This document shows, piece by piece, positions 1 to 11,096 of a stretch of 64,000 nucleotides of DNA (the stretch's first letter is position 1; each line of letters begins with the position of its first letter). The translations under genes and the position numbers were made by a program. A model generated the notes under the pieces. That model saw only the letters and a list, made by a program, of their open reading frames with translations, did no database searches and was not told where the DNA came from. The DNA is from Galbula dea (taxonomy: Eukaryota; Chordata; Aves; Piciformes; Galbulidae), in NCBI GenBank assembly GCA_013399015.1, contig VWZX01002400.1, positions 372,001-436,000 on the forward strand, given 5' to 3'.

Positions 1-2040
1 AATTAGCTGGGGGGAAAAAAAATACAGTGGGATGTCATTGCCATGCAGAGATGTTCTTGTGTTCCTCAGTTCCAGGCTCTAATCCTCAGAATGAGTGACC
101 CCCTTTAATATTTCCCACAAAGCTGCTGACCTGGCATTGTTATTTACCCAGATAAACCTCTTCATGGCAGCAGTGTTCAGCTACTCACCTGCTCTGCACT
201 CCTTTTGAGGGTGGCCAAGAAGGTCAACCTTCTCCAGCCATTAGCTGTCCCCAGGCAGGAGAAGGTCTCCTCCTCTGGTGGCCTTTGGGCTGAGCTTTTT
301 GGGAATCATCATGGTGGGTGAAATCCATGCTTAAAATTAATGACATGCTGGAGCTGAGGACATTGAGGACCAGGGAAGTGACAGCAAGTGTGCCCACCAG
401 CCTGTCTGGGCAACATACAAGGTCATCCACTTACTGTTGAAGGATCTAAAAAGCTCCTGGGGAAAATGGGGGTTGACTTCAGGCCATAACCTGGTGCCTT
501 TGGGCACCCTTGCCCTAAAATCCTTCTCCAAGGGGCCCTGGAAATGGCAATGATTTGAATGAAAATAAAATAATCATTATTTATCAATTACAGTTTAATA
601 AATGGGGATCTGTTTTGGTGGGGTTAGGGTGACCTTGCTGAGATGTGACCTTGCTGGTCCTAGGATTCGCATCTGGAACTCCAGCAAGGTTGGGGATGCT
701 TTAGTCTCTTGTGGATGTGTCACATCTTTGCCACTGGGATGCTGCTGACTCCTTTCACCTACTGGGCTCTTCAGACCCTATTAGATTATAAAATGCTTGG
801 GGCCAGGTCTGTCATCTGCTTTGCTGTACAAAGTGCAGCAGGAGCTGCATCTTGGAAGTGCTTCCTAGGCACAATCATAATGCATGTGATTAATACCTGA
901 GGGTGTAACACAACTTCTCTGTAATTCATGAGTGACTCAGGTGGTTAGGAAGGAGTGATTCCAAGATCTCATAGCTTCACCACAAGCCTGAATTCCAGGG
1001 ATGCTCCCTGCTCCATACCAGCTACCCCAGCAATGCTGCTGGCTGCAGCAAGCAGTTCTCATCTACGTTCCTATCCTCAGCAGCCCTGTACCCTACTGCA
1101 TGACAACCTCCTCACCACACTTTAGGAGAAGCTGTCTGGGTGCAATTTTCTCTAAAACCCCCATTTTCTAGCAGGCCAATTGCACATATTTTCTAATATG
1201 GAGCTGTGACATCCTAATGACTTGTAAAACACCATTCTGGGTGCCCTCCTATCTCCATGAGATCACCTAGCCATTCTGCTCTGCTTCATCCTCTCCTGAC
1301 CTAAATAGCTGCCAACATCCTGCTTTCATCAGGCAGGAGAACCTTGCAGAAGGTTGGTGTGTAAGTCAGGTGGCTGCAGTTCATTAGCAACTGCCCAAAA
1401 GCTGAGCTCTGCCTTCCAGAGTAGCTGATCCTTCCAACTGGTCATTTTTATTAGTCTGAGATTTGACTTGGGAGACTCATGAGCACAAAGATGGACTTTT
1501 CCCCTGGGGTTGAAAGTGTGGATGGAATTTAAAGCAGGTGAGAAAGGAAGCTACAAAAGATCTTGCTGTGGTTTACCTTTATTGAGCAACGTGTGTGATG
1601 TAAAAGGGAGTGGAGGAAAATGCATCACTGGTAATTGAGACAAGCTGCACGGAGAGAGAAACTCTCAAAGGGCAACAGAGATTCAGGTGCTCACCTGGCT
1701 TTGAAACAACACATAAAACAAACACCAGCAGAGGAACAAAATTAAGACCAGTCAAAAGGAGAGGAGGGATTTACACATCTCTGCTTAGAAAATGAGCATT
1801 GAGGTAAGATACTCTGGGCAAGCAAACATATGATGTCTGGTACACTTCAGACTACTTAGAGTAGTCCACAGACCTCATTGACACCAGTGACTGTCCTGCC
1901 TGTGTTGCAGAAGGTAGAGTCACCAAGTGGAGCTCCTAAAAATGACTGAATCACAGAATGGCATATCCATACCAGGGCAATATGTGCAGGTGGTGTTCTG
2001 GGTGGGTTAGGAGGGTGGATGTGCTGTGCACATGTCGAAG
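1..2040. other. Unique non-coding DNA, no gene seen
   Basis: No CR1, SINE or simple-sequence array is recognisable. The longest open stretches are about 60-70 codons, lack CpG enrichment and resemble nothing known. Best read as intergenic or intronic DNA. Confidence 0.6.
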
Positions 2041-2760
2041 GATCAGCCTCTTCCTCCCCGAGCTTGTAGAGACAGATTAGGTGCGTTACAATAAATCAAT
2101 GTATTCAGTTCCTGCGGAGCTGCCAGAGGGATCTGAGGACTGCAAGGATAAGGCAGAGGTTTTGTGGCTCTTTCATCAATAAACATTGCAAATGATCGAT
2201 TAGACAGTGAAATGTTCAGGATTGTCAGCGTTTTAAAGCCTCTCTGACCTGCTCCAGGCCTGCCAGGGGCATCCCTTCCCTCCTCAGGGTTTTCAGCCCT
2301 TTTAGGACCTGGCTCATCCCACCGGCATCATCTGCACCGAGGGCGTGTAGCCTTTCTCTCCTTCCATCAGATCTCAAGCAGGCTGCAATTAGGGAGATGA
2401 AACAAGTGGAGACTATCTCAGCAAACAGCCCTGATTTGGAATTAATCACATTTTTAATTTGACAGGCAGCGCCGCCGCTCCGCTCGCTCTCATCGCTCCT
2501 CTCGCCACCCCCGCACGGAGCCTGCTGCAGGGCGTCTGAGGGAAATGAGACGTTCAGCCTTGCCCTGCCTGGGAAAAGCCTATTGAAGTGATCGGCTATA
2601 GACTGCCTTGCAATATTAGGCAGTAAAACCAGGTTTTCTAGAAAATGAGATTGCCCCTGGCACTGGTAAATCCATTCAGAGATTGGAGGGAGCTGGGTGG
2701 ATACGGTGACATTTGGGAGGCAAGAGGTATTTTTCTTGCTTAATAAATCGTATACTGAGA
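2041..2760. promoter_or_regulatory. Candidate conserved non-coding block
   Basis: AT-rich, homeodomain-type motifs (ATCAAT, ATTGCAAAT, ATCGATTA, TTAATCAC, TTTGACAG) flank a short CpG-rich core near 2468-2520. To its right, ACTGCC at 2602-2607 and GGCAGT at 2619-2624 form a 6-bp inverted repeat around an 11-base spacer. This mix of retained CpG dinucleotides and clustered homeobox/POU/CUT-like words inside otherwise decayed DNA is typical of vertebrate developmental enhancers. A 187-codon minus-strand open stretch overlaps it, but it has no recognisable domain and ignores the internal motif structure. Conservation is inferred from sequence character only. Confidence 0.35.
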
Positions 2761-2965
2761 GGCTATAAATTAAATAGTTTTCAAACACAGGGCCTGATCC
2801 TGCTCCCCTCCTCCTGTTGTACCTGTCTCAGTCTCACTTATTTCATGGGTTTTAGTACTGGAAGAAAAAGCTTGGCTGTGACTTCTGAAATAACATTAAA
2901 ATCTAAGTGTCTTCCTTTGGACCTGGTAGAGTGCAGCCACATGGGAAGCGACCAGCTCTGCTCCA

Positions 2966-3345
2966 TCACAGAATTAGCATTAAGGTTGGAAGAGACCTCT
3001 AAGATCATCAAGTCCAACTGTCAACCTAGCACCACCATGCCACTAAACCACATCCCTACCTTTTTTTTCTATATGTTCAATACATTTTTAAACCCCTCCA
3101 GGGATGGTGACTCCACCACTGCCCTGGGCAGCCTGGGCCAATGCCTAACAACTCTTTCAGAGAAGAAATTCTTCCTGATATCCAGTCTAAACCTCTCCTG
3201 GTGCAACTTGAGGCCATTTCCTCTTGTCCTCTCTCTGATAACCTGGGAGAAGAGACCAAGCCACATCTTGCTCTAACCTCCTTTCAGGGAATTGTAGAGA
3301 GAGACAAGGCCTCCCATGAGCCTTCTCCAAACTAAACAGTCCCAT
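2966..3345 (-). mobile_element. CR1 LINE fragment
   Basis: Antisense CR1: the 3' end is at the left (TCACAGAATTAGCATTAAGG, then GGTTGGAAGAGACC). It runs through the ORF2 C-terminal region (CTGCCCTGGGCAGCCTGGGC) to the sense region encoding the SLEKRRLRG-like segment. A T-run and AT-rich insertion at about 3061-3088 interrupts it. Confidence 0.93.
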
Positions 3346-4060
3346 GTTTTAATAGGGGGGAAAAAAAGCAAATGAAGATTTTCCCCATGCTGGATGGTGA
3401 TGAGGATGATGGTTTTGGCCTCAGACATCTCTGGGAAAGGATGTCCCATCCTGGCAGTGTTTAAAAGGTTGGTGCTTGATCTCTCTCTCTGCAGGCTGGT
3501 AGTTTAATGCTGGTTTCTCTGAATGAAGCAGGATGGGAGATCTGTGCAATGTGTGGTTCTAGTAAATTAAGCATTACAAATGCTGCCACTGCCCATCCCC
3601 CCTCACATATGTTCCCACTTTCCCCAGTATTAAAACCCAAATAGTCTGCAAAGCAAAACTGTCTTGAATCTCATCGCCTCATCTACTGCTTTCCAAGCAA
3701 GGAGAGACCTTACAGATCCTATATACCAACTGCATATTGCCTGTCCTGGCTGGATGGAGCAGGACCATCACAAAGAGCTTCTGCAGGTTCCTGCCTAGTC
3801 CCTGCTTAAATTAGCTCTTAAATATTTCTGTTTTCCAAGAGGAAGGAGCAAATAAATGAAGTGCTCTTCCCTGGGGCTGCAGCAACTGTTGGAAGAGCTT
3901 GGATTACTGTTGGCTGTTGCTGGGGAAGATGTCTGTGATTAAATATTTGGTGTGGAGCTTGAAAAGATGAACCCCAGAGATGGCAGAGGAGTCTTGGGCA
4001 GTAGCAGGAGGTGAGTCTGGGAGACACAAGGTATTTCCATTCCTTTTGCCCAATTCTTTC

Positions 4061-4622
4061 TCCAGAATTGGGAATAAAGAAAGATTTTTTCCACTGGTGC
4101 CAAGCCAGGATTCATGCAGGGAGGAAAACGATGGCTGATGGGTGGCAGGAGCAGGGACTGGCCTCTTTGGGTTGGATGCAGGAGGAGGTGAAGCTTTGCA
4201 TAGGGGAAATAGGAGCTGCACTGAGGCATTACCCTCATTATCCCTCCATCATCCTCCCGTGGATCAGGAGCAGCTTTACTGGCTTCAGTTTAGGGCATCC
4301 TTGGCATCCCTAATGCTTCAAGGGAGAGTTGATCCCTAATGGTTCAAGAGTGGATTGATGTCCAGAACTGGGAATAATGAAGATTTTCCACTGGTGCCAA
4401 GCCAGGACTCATGCAGGGAGAAGAGCAATTGGTGATGAGTGGCAGGAGCAGAGCAGAGTGGGTTGGTTGCAAGAGGAGGTGAAGCCTTGCATAGGGGAAA
4501 AGGAGTTTCACTGAGGCATTACCCTCTTCTTGCACTCCCTTATCCTTCTGTAGATCAGGAGCTTTGCTGGCTTCATCAAAGAGCAGCCTTGGCATCCCTA
4601 ATGCTTCAAGGGAGGATTTGAT
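4061..4622 (+). repeat. Imperfect tandem duplication, about 300-bp period
   Basis: Copy 1 starts at 4061 (TCCAGAATTGGGAATAA) and copy 2 exactly 300 bases later at 4361 (TCCAGAACTGGGAATAA). Landmarks recur in the same order: CCACTGGTGCCAAGCCAGGA, TCATGCAGGGAG, GGAGGTGAAGC, TTGCATAGGGGAAA, CACTGAGGCATTACCCTC, TTGGCATCCCTAATGCTTCA. Copy 1 ends near 4333. A third, short partial repeat of the unit's end fills 4334-4360 (CCCTAATGGTTCAAGAG). The copies differ by scattered substitutions and small indels, so the event is not recent. The unit is not CR1 and I do not recognise it. Confidence 0.9.
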
Positions 4623-6829
4623 GCATGAACAAAGCTGGCAGAGCACATGGCCTGATTTTTGGGAAGCGCTGAAGGTATCTTTGGCTTCAGCCAAAATCCG
4701 TGGGAGCTGCAGGTGTTTGCATCCCTGGATCTGACAGGGGGAAGAAGTGCAGCCTCCCCATGCTGCCTGGCTGCCAGGAATATTAAGAGGCTGCTGTTAA
4801 GCAAACTGGTACAGCATCATCTGCAAGGTGTGTGCCAAGTTCCAGCCTAGTGCAATCTGAAAAGTGGAGATAGAGAACTGGGGAATGGAGATGCATAATG
4901 GAAGCACCATGACAGATGCTTCCCTGAAATATTTTTCAGGCCCTGATGGCAGGATGATTTGGTGTATCTGACTTTATTTTTAGAGTTTGATTGCTAGTCA
5001 CAAAGAAGGGGGGAAAGGAAAGCTAGAATCTTTGTTCCCAGGGAGTCTGCAGGACCAGGTTTCCTGTTGGGCCATGTTACAGCTACTTCCAGCACGATGC
5101 TCGCTTCTGATTAAACTAATCCAGTGTCTTTCTGCAGCTGGTGGGAGGTTGGAGCAGTGTGTGCAATGCAAAGTGTAATAAATGTTTCTGAAGGCAGGGG
5201 AAAAAATATTTAGCAAATCTAGAGTCAAGTCCCATCTCTCTTAATTTGACTAAACAAGGCAGTAGATAAGGCTTTGCCTTGTGCTGAGCAGGAATTTCAA
5301 TTACTGGCAGGAAGTTTTCAGATTAAGAAGGAGGAGGCTAACAATGAAAATCATTTCCTTAGGTTTCAAGTTCTGCAGTGTGATGAGCCAGGATTTAGAA
5401 GTGATTAAAATGATAAGCAGCTCTGCAGTCCTTGCCAGTGCCCGTGCACTCCAGATATTTATGGCAACAAGTGCTGGGGGGTAGCTGACTGCTACTGCTT
5501 TGGTGCCTCGTGTTGCATGGATGAATTGTTGGTCCCTGATAGGGTTTTGGGTGAGGGACTGTGCAAGCAGAGAGAGAGATTGTGAAGAAGACAACTGGAG
5601 GAGTAAGCCAGCAGCCTGTGAAGGCAGGTCTTCCCTCCTGCAATCCCACCACCCTGCATGGGCAGATGTGCAGAGAGACCACGGGGCTGCTTGGACAGGT
5701 CTGGGGTGGGAATGGGGCTATGGGAAGGCAAGAAGCCTAGAGGCAGGACAATATTGGGGTTGGTTTTTTCTTTTTCCTGCACCACATTGTCATTCTTTCA
5801 GACCTCTCATTATTCCTGGTGTACTGCTCTGGCTTTGCCCCAATTTCCTTAGAGCTCTCCTATTGTGCAGTGGCAGAAGCGGGTGGCCCAGTTCAAGCCA
5901 AGGTCTCCTGCAAGAGGAGCAGGGGACTTATCTCTTGCTGTGTAACTAAAAGCAGATTTATTTACCTTATTTTGGTACCACTGGACCTAAAGACCCACCC
6001 CTGCCTGTGGCATGACCCAGCCACAGGAGAGAGGCAGCCCAATAGCCTAATGCCTACTTGGGCCCTGTGAGAAGATGCCACCTCCCGATGTGCCAGCACC
6101 TCCAGAACCTCCTGGCCTTGCCTGGATATCTTGGATACTTTGACCTTTCCAGGGAAAAACTAAAGGTAATAGAATGTCAGAGGTGACTGTGGCACCAACC
6201 TTCTTTCAGTGGTACAAGGTCAGCCCAGGGAAAAGTGCTGAACCCACAGCCCCTCTGTGGAGGCTTCAATCAAGCTTAGCTCCAACCAGGCAGCTCATAT
6301 TCTGAGGTTTTTTGCCTGCAACTACATTAATAAAGAGGCTAAAAGAAGCCTCAAATACTGTTCCAAGAGGCTAAACATGAGGGGAAAAAAATGAAATCAG
6401 TATTTAAGTTGAACTGGAAAAGGAGCTATTCTAAAACAGCCACAGGGATGGACTATTTGAGGAAGATGAATTATTAGATCCAGAAGCCCAAATTAGCCTG
6501 TGCTCAGTTCCTCTGGCTGCTCTCAGCAGCTTTGCAGAGGCATGAGGTGCTGTAGAGGGATGCAGGTAGGCAGGAGGCTAGGGAGCCACCAGTCCCCCTT
6601 AAGCCTTTTCATTGACAGCTTCATCCAAACCAGCAGGAGGACATTGTTAGGCATCTCACTTGTGTGTAGAGCCCAAGGAGAGAGAAGAATCATGGCCAAA
6701 TTCAATAAAGTTACTAGTGGTTTTGGAGCTGTATTTATTTTCTACTCTGTTTTCTATCACCCTCTTATTAGGCAACAGCTATTCCATGGCCATTTCCCAT
6801 CTCTTGCCATCAGGCAGCTGCCCTGATCA

Positions 6830-7130
6830 TCAATTTTTTTTGGAAGCACTGATCTTTTCCTGGTTTGAATTATTGGGATTTTGATTAAGTAAATGTGCAT
6901 TTGTGTAGAATGGCAACTTTGCTCCTTATCAGCATCGTCTGTCTTGGTGAATTGACTTGTAACAGCTGTTCTGTGAAGCACAATCTGATAGAAACACTGG
7001 GACCAGATATAAACACAAACATTAGTCACCATGGAAACAAAAAAGTTACTGCCTGATGGCTCCAAAAGCTGTGTTTCTATATGTTTCTTATCCTAACTAA
7101 ATATTCCTGTGGGATTTTGCCAGCCACTTT
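6830..7130. promoter_or_regulatory. Candidate conserved block with RFX X-box-like site
   Basis: AT-rich sequence with ordered motif words (TTGAATTATTGG, TTGATTAAGTAAATG, GATATAAACACAAACATTAG). At 7025-7038, GTCACCATGGAAAC is close to the RFX X-box consensus (GTNRCC...GGYAAC, one mismatch in the right half). No repeat explains the block. Regulatory function is inferred from motif content only. Confidence 0.3.
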
Positions 7131-7513
7131 ATTTAAAGCTGTCTAGGAAGTGTTGTGCTCACATGCATACAGATCACTGGGGAGTGGCACCTCCAGGCTG
7201 GCTACCATCAAACTCCAAGTGCTGGGATTATTGATTTACCCTGACTCCTGGAGGCTGAGGAGGGGAAGGGAGGGGAGACAAACCACCCTTTAAAAATATC
7301 AAAGGGCAAAGCTGAATTGAGGTATTGCATTGGAGAGCTCTTGTGCTTCAGGCTGCTGGATTAACCCAGTTCCAGACTGGGATGTTTGCTCTGGATCCCA
7401 TCACTACCAGGGCTGGGTGAAGGATCTGAGCTGCTCTGCCACATGCTGGGCTGGAATCTGGATCATTGAGGGTTTTGCTCCTCCAGCTGCCAGTCCTGCA
7501 CCTTCTCATGTGT

Positions 7514-7627
7514 AGAAGTGCTGCTGAGGGACATGGGGTTAGTGGTGACTTGGCAGTATTGGGTTAATGCTTGGGCTTGATGACCTTAAAGGTCTCTTCC
7601 AACCAAAGCAATTCAATAATTCTCTGA
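7514..7627 (+). mobile_element. CR1 LINE 3' end fragment
   Basis: Short sense fragment covering only the end of the element: GTGCTGCTGAGGGACATGG, GTTAGTGGTGACTTGGCAG, GGGCTTGATGACCTTAAAGG, then a decayed tail (CAATTCAATAATTCTC). Confidence 0.92.
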
Positions 7628-7744
7628 GTGTTTTAAAAAATACAAGAATGAAGGGAGAAGGTTCATCCCCCCCACAAAGGGCTGCAATTAAGAACCAGTT
7701 TCTCTGTTGACAGAGGAGCTGAGCTTTTAGATAACCTTTCACCA

Positions 7745-8060
7745 GAGATGAAGGAGGGCCAGGAGCTGATCTCTTCTCTCTGGTGTCCAGCTACAGCACA
7801 CAGGGAATGGCATGAAGCTGTGCCAGGGGAGGGGCAGGTTAGATATTAGGAAAATGTTCTTCACCCAGAGAGTGGAGGAGCACTGGAATAGGCTGGGGAT
7901 CCAGTCATAGCACCAACTCTCATGGAATTCCAGAAGCATCTGGACAATTCTCTTGGACACATGGGGTGACTTTGGGGTTGTCCTGTGCATAAACAGGAGT
8001 TGGATTCCATCATCCCTGTGGGTCCCTTCCAACTCAGGGCATTCTATGGTTCCATGATTG
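7745..8060 (+). mobile_element. CR1 LINE, second 3'-end subfamily
   Basis: Sense copy with a different 3' end: GGAGTTGGATTCCATCATCC followed by GGGTCCCTTCCAACTCAG and TTCTATGGTTCCATGATT. The body includes GGCATGAAGCTGTGCCAGGG and TTAGATATTAGGAAAATGTT. It shares its subfamily with the inverted copy at 42299-42610. It sits about 120 bases downstream of another sense CR1 tail. Confidence 0.92.
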
Positions 8061-8638
8061 GAGACTGCTGAAATAAATATAGTTGCTGGACAAAGACTGA
8101 CACCTTGTCAGGAGGAGCCAGCAAAGAACTCATCAGTGATATTGGCCATGGGACAGAGAGAACCCCCACAGGGCAAACATGGCTTGGTTTGAAGGGAACA
8201 GCTTGTTCAGCTGAAGGTGGTATCACAGCTCAAGGTGTTCTACAGCATCCATACATGGCCCAAAAACCTCCCTGCAAAGGAACTGCTGCTTCTGTGCTTT
8301 CTTGGGCCTTCAGTCTCCTTTTTGCAGGAGTTTGAAGAAAATCCACAGTCACTATAGCAACCACCAGCTCCATGGCACATGTGACTTCCTAGGGCACAGG
8401 TGGGGACCAAGGGCCTTCAGCACCCCAATAATGGCCAAGGCAGTAGTTGCACTGATCCCCTTGAGCCTGGCAAACTGGCCAGGGGATGCACTCAGCTGGT
8501 ATGTTACCTCCCTTGGGTTGTTGATGTGGTGAAGGTCTGGGTGCCCAGATGCAAGTTCTTACTGTACTTTGTGCACCAGCTGCCTGTCCTCACACTGTTG
8601 CTTTCCTTCCCTTGGGTGAAGCAGGGAAATCATAAACC
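8061..8638. other. Unique non-coding DNA
   Basis: No repeat family or exon recognised. Overlapping open frames in this interval run on into the neighbouring antisense CR1, which marks them as fortuitous. Confidence 0.5.
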
Positions 8639-8895
8639 CACAGAATCATTAAGGTTGGAAGAGACCTCTGGGATCATCAAGTCCAACCATCAACCTATCA
8701 TCACCATGCCACTAAACCATGGCCCTCAGCACCACATCTCCAGGGCTTTGAAACCCCTCCAGGGATGGCGACTCCACCACTGCCCTGGGCAGCCTGGGCC
8801 AGGGCTTGACAACCCTTGTGGGGAAGAAATTGTTCCTCATGTCCAGCCTAAACCTCCCCTGGCACAACTTGAGGTCCCTGGGAGAAGAGACCAGT
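8639..8895 (-). mobile_element. CR1 LINE fragment
   Basis: Antisense copy from the 3' tail (CACAGAATCATTAAGGTTGG) through CTGCCCTGGGCAGCCTGGGC to CTTGAGGTCCCTGGGAGAAG. About 20 bases of the usual TTTCCTCTTGTC segment are missing between the last two landmarks. Confidence 0.93.
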
Positions 8896-9332
8896 TTTTT
8901 ACTCCTTCTCCCCACACACTTGATGGAAATCTACTAGTCACCCACACTAATCAGTGGCACTTCAGCTAACAGACAAACCAAAAGAAGAAAAATCCTCTTG
9001 GGCTGCCTCAATAGCTGGTTCCTGCTGAATCCAGTGAGATTTGGGTGTCTAATTCACTGAGACTCCTCCTCCTCCTCCTTACAAAGCCCAGCCTGGCTGC
9101 TCCCAGTGAGTCTATCCTACGCCAGTCTGAGCTGTGTTGGCACAGGGCTCAGTGGAATAAATTATCCCAATTTGGGAGCTCATTCCCCCAGACTCTTTGC
9201 AGTGTTATTGGGGAAGAGGATGGTGCTGTGCTTGTGTAAGCTCCTTAGGTTTGACCTCGAGGTTTATGTCATTCCACCCCCAGCAAACACTTAGGGCTGA
9301 ATATTCACTACTCCTCCCGAAGTCAGCCCTCG

Positions 9333-9638
9333 TTAGCCCGGGCAGCAGAAGCCGAGCGGCTCCGGCGGCGTGAAGCGGCTGCGCAGGAGGGGGAGGTCTG
9401 TGCCATTCAGCTCTTCTAAGGAGTGATTCAGGATGTGTGAGCCCCTGGAGATGCCTCCTGCATAACTAAACGCCTTTGCTGTGCCATTAGGATTCACCAG
9501 GTCGTAGGGAGCTGCTAGGACCCTGCCGCAGGGACGTTCCATCCAGCTCTCCTCCCGCTGGCTGGGGGTGGGCTCAGCATCCTGCTCCAGGTGCAAGAGC
9601 TCCTGCTTTGCCTTCTCTTTGCATTCACCAGCCCTTGG
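9333..9638 (-). CDS. Open stretch with exon-like codon use, unidentified
   Basis: On the minus strand the frame is open from the edge of a CR1 tail (about 9690) to a TAA just left of 9333. The last 90-100 codons look unusually protein-like. Third positions are mostly G or C, the composition is balanced, and recognisable words include EESWMERPCGR, PYDLVNPNGTAKAF, HILNHSLEEL and LRSRFTPPEP. CpGs are retained at the 3' end (CCGCCGGAGCCGCTCGG). There is no in-frame ATG near the left edge of the protein-like part (the first is the ATG in SWMER) and no convincing acceptor. The best AG is GCGCTCTTGCAG at about 9695, inside CR1. It could be a terminal exon, an old retrocopy or a CpG-bearing conserved element. 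I do not recognise the protein. Confidence 0.25.
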   Translation of the reverse strand, partial: PRAGECKEKAKQELLHLEQDAEPTPSQREESWMERPCGRVLAAPYDLVNPNGTAKAFSYAGGISRGSHILNHSLEELNGTDLPLLRSRFTPPEPLGFCCPG

Positions 9639-9698
9639 GACCCCTCCCCACAGCCCAACCCCTCCTTTTCCACATGAACAAATAAAGCCTGCAAGAGC

Positions 9699-9762
9699 GC
9701 TAGGTTGATGGTTGGACTTGATGATCTTAGAAGTCTCTTCCAGCCTTAAGGATTCTGTGATA
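9699..9762 (+). mobile_element. CR1 LINE 3' tail
   Basis: Sense tail only: GGTTGATGGTTGGACTTGAT, then GATCTTAGAAGTCTCTTCCA and GATTCTGTGATAG. It directly abuts the open stretch described at 9333-9638. Confidence 0.9.
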
Positions 9763-10083
9763 GTATAATTAGAATATTATTAGCATCAAGGATAATAATG
9801 ATAATTGGAAAAGGAATTAGGGGGTTGTTCCTTTACCTTCCTCTTCTTTGGAGTCTGTATCAGATCCCAGAGGGGTGTTAGTGCACTGTGGGACCTATTT
9901 CAGTGCATCCTAAGGACATGTGCCTGCAGTAAAGCTTTGAGGTGTGATCACAGGTAATAAGAATGGGGTGAGAGACAGCCACTGGGAGATCCAGGTAGGA
10001 GAAAATCCAATGAGAGAAGGGAATTGTTTCCAAGAAGCTGATTTTATGCTTGTGGCATAGCCAGGGAGGTGCTGGGTGGTGAT
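9763..10083. other. Unique AT-rich non-coding DNA
   Basis: Begins with an AT-rich piece (TTAGAATATTATTAGCATCA, GATAATAATGATAATTGG). No gene, structural RNA or repeat family seen. Confidence 0.5.
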
Positions 10084-10390
10084 CATAGAATTACAGGATC
10101 ATTATGGTTGGAAGAGACCTTTTAAGCAGCACTGCCAGGTCACCACTGAACCATGGCTCTCAGCACCACATCTCCAGGGCTTTTAAACCCCTCCAGGGAT
10201 GATGACTCCACCACTGCCCTGGGCAGCCTGGGCCAGGCCTTGACAATCGTTTTGGGGAAAAAGTTTTTCCTAATATCCAACCTGAACCTCCCCTGGCACC
10301 ACTTAAGGCTGTTTCCTCTCCTCCTGTTACTTAGTCCTTGGGAGAAGAGACCAACTCCTACCTTTCTCCAGCCTCCTTTCAGGGAGTTGA
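10084..10390 (-). mobile_element. CR1 LINE fragment
   Basis: Antisense copy: CATAGAATTACAGGATCATT at the 3' end, CACCACATCTCCAGGGCTTT, CTGCCCTGGGCAGCCTGGGC and CTCCTTTCAGGGAGTTGAGG. The usual GAGAAGGTCTCC segment is lost at the right edge. Confidence 0.93.
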
Positions 10391-11096
10391 GGTTGCAGGA
10401 GCTGGGAATGTTTAATCTGAGGTTTTCTGAAGCATGGCAGATTCAGACTGGACAGGAGGCAGCAGCTTCCCTAAATCCAACATAATTGGGTCTTTAATCT
10501 GCTGAAGAGATTCCTGAGCTGGGCAGCAGCACCATCTCCTCCTTTTGATGAGGGTGGTACAGAAAGAAATAGGAGAGAGGGGAAACAAAAAGAAAAAGAA
10601 GCACATGATGTGAGTTTATTTGCATCTTCCAACAATAATCCAGTCATTCTGCCTCTGGAATGTGTGTCCTGCTTAATGCCCCTTTATGCAGTGCTTTTTT
10701 TTAGGATGCCCAAGAGTTAGTTTATTTATTTATTTACAGATTTATTTGGCAATGGTGGAAAGAGAGAAGCAGAAAATGCCTTTCTCATTTATTTTTTATG
10801 TTATGATATTTTCTGTTGGCTGAGGGTTGGCTGAGCCCCTTGGCCCATGGGGGGACTTCCAGCTGAGCTGTTTCAGAGAACCACTGGAGCAATCCTGAGT
10901 CCTGCAAAGCAATTGTGTTTCCTACAGCAATAAATGGCAGCTGTTGGAGCTGAGTGCTTCTATCCCACCTCTGTTGCCCAGTTTTGCCCATTCTGGCTCA
11001 GAATGGCACATGGTATAGCCCTGAACCTGGTCCTGCTTGGGGTCTGAGCCCCAGGTCTTCAACACCAAAACTTTGGGTATTTACTAAATATAAACA
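10391..11096. other. Unique non-coding DNA with short (TTTA)n
   Basis: Includes a (TTTA)n run at about 10720-10737 and a following T-rich segment. No exon or mobile element recognised. Confidence 0.5.

Larger units (their letters stand above)
3346..7513. other. Unique non-coding DNA with local duplication
   Basis: About 4.2 kb with no CR1. It contains the 4061-4622 tandem duplication and the 6830-7130 conserved-looking block, annotated separately. Near 5285-5460 there is an AT-rich stretch of possible regulatory character (TTCAATTACTGG, AAAATCATTTCC, GTGATTAAAATGATAAGC). Several open stretches of up to 149 codons (for example 5500-5949 on +) overlap each other in different frames and show no protein-like features. 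Confidence 0.5.

Noticed and set aside
2225..2788. 187-codon minus-strand frame
   Set aside because: No protein similarity recognised. The DNA has enhancer-like motif clustering instead, and codon use is not exon-like.
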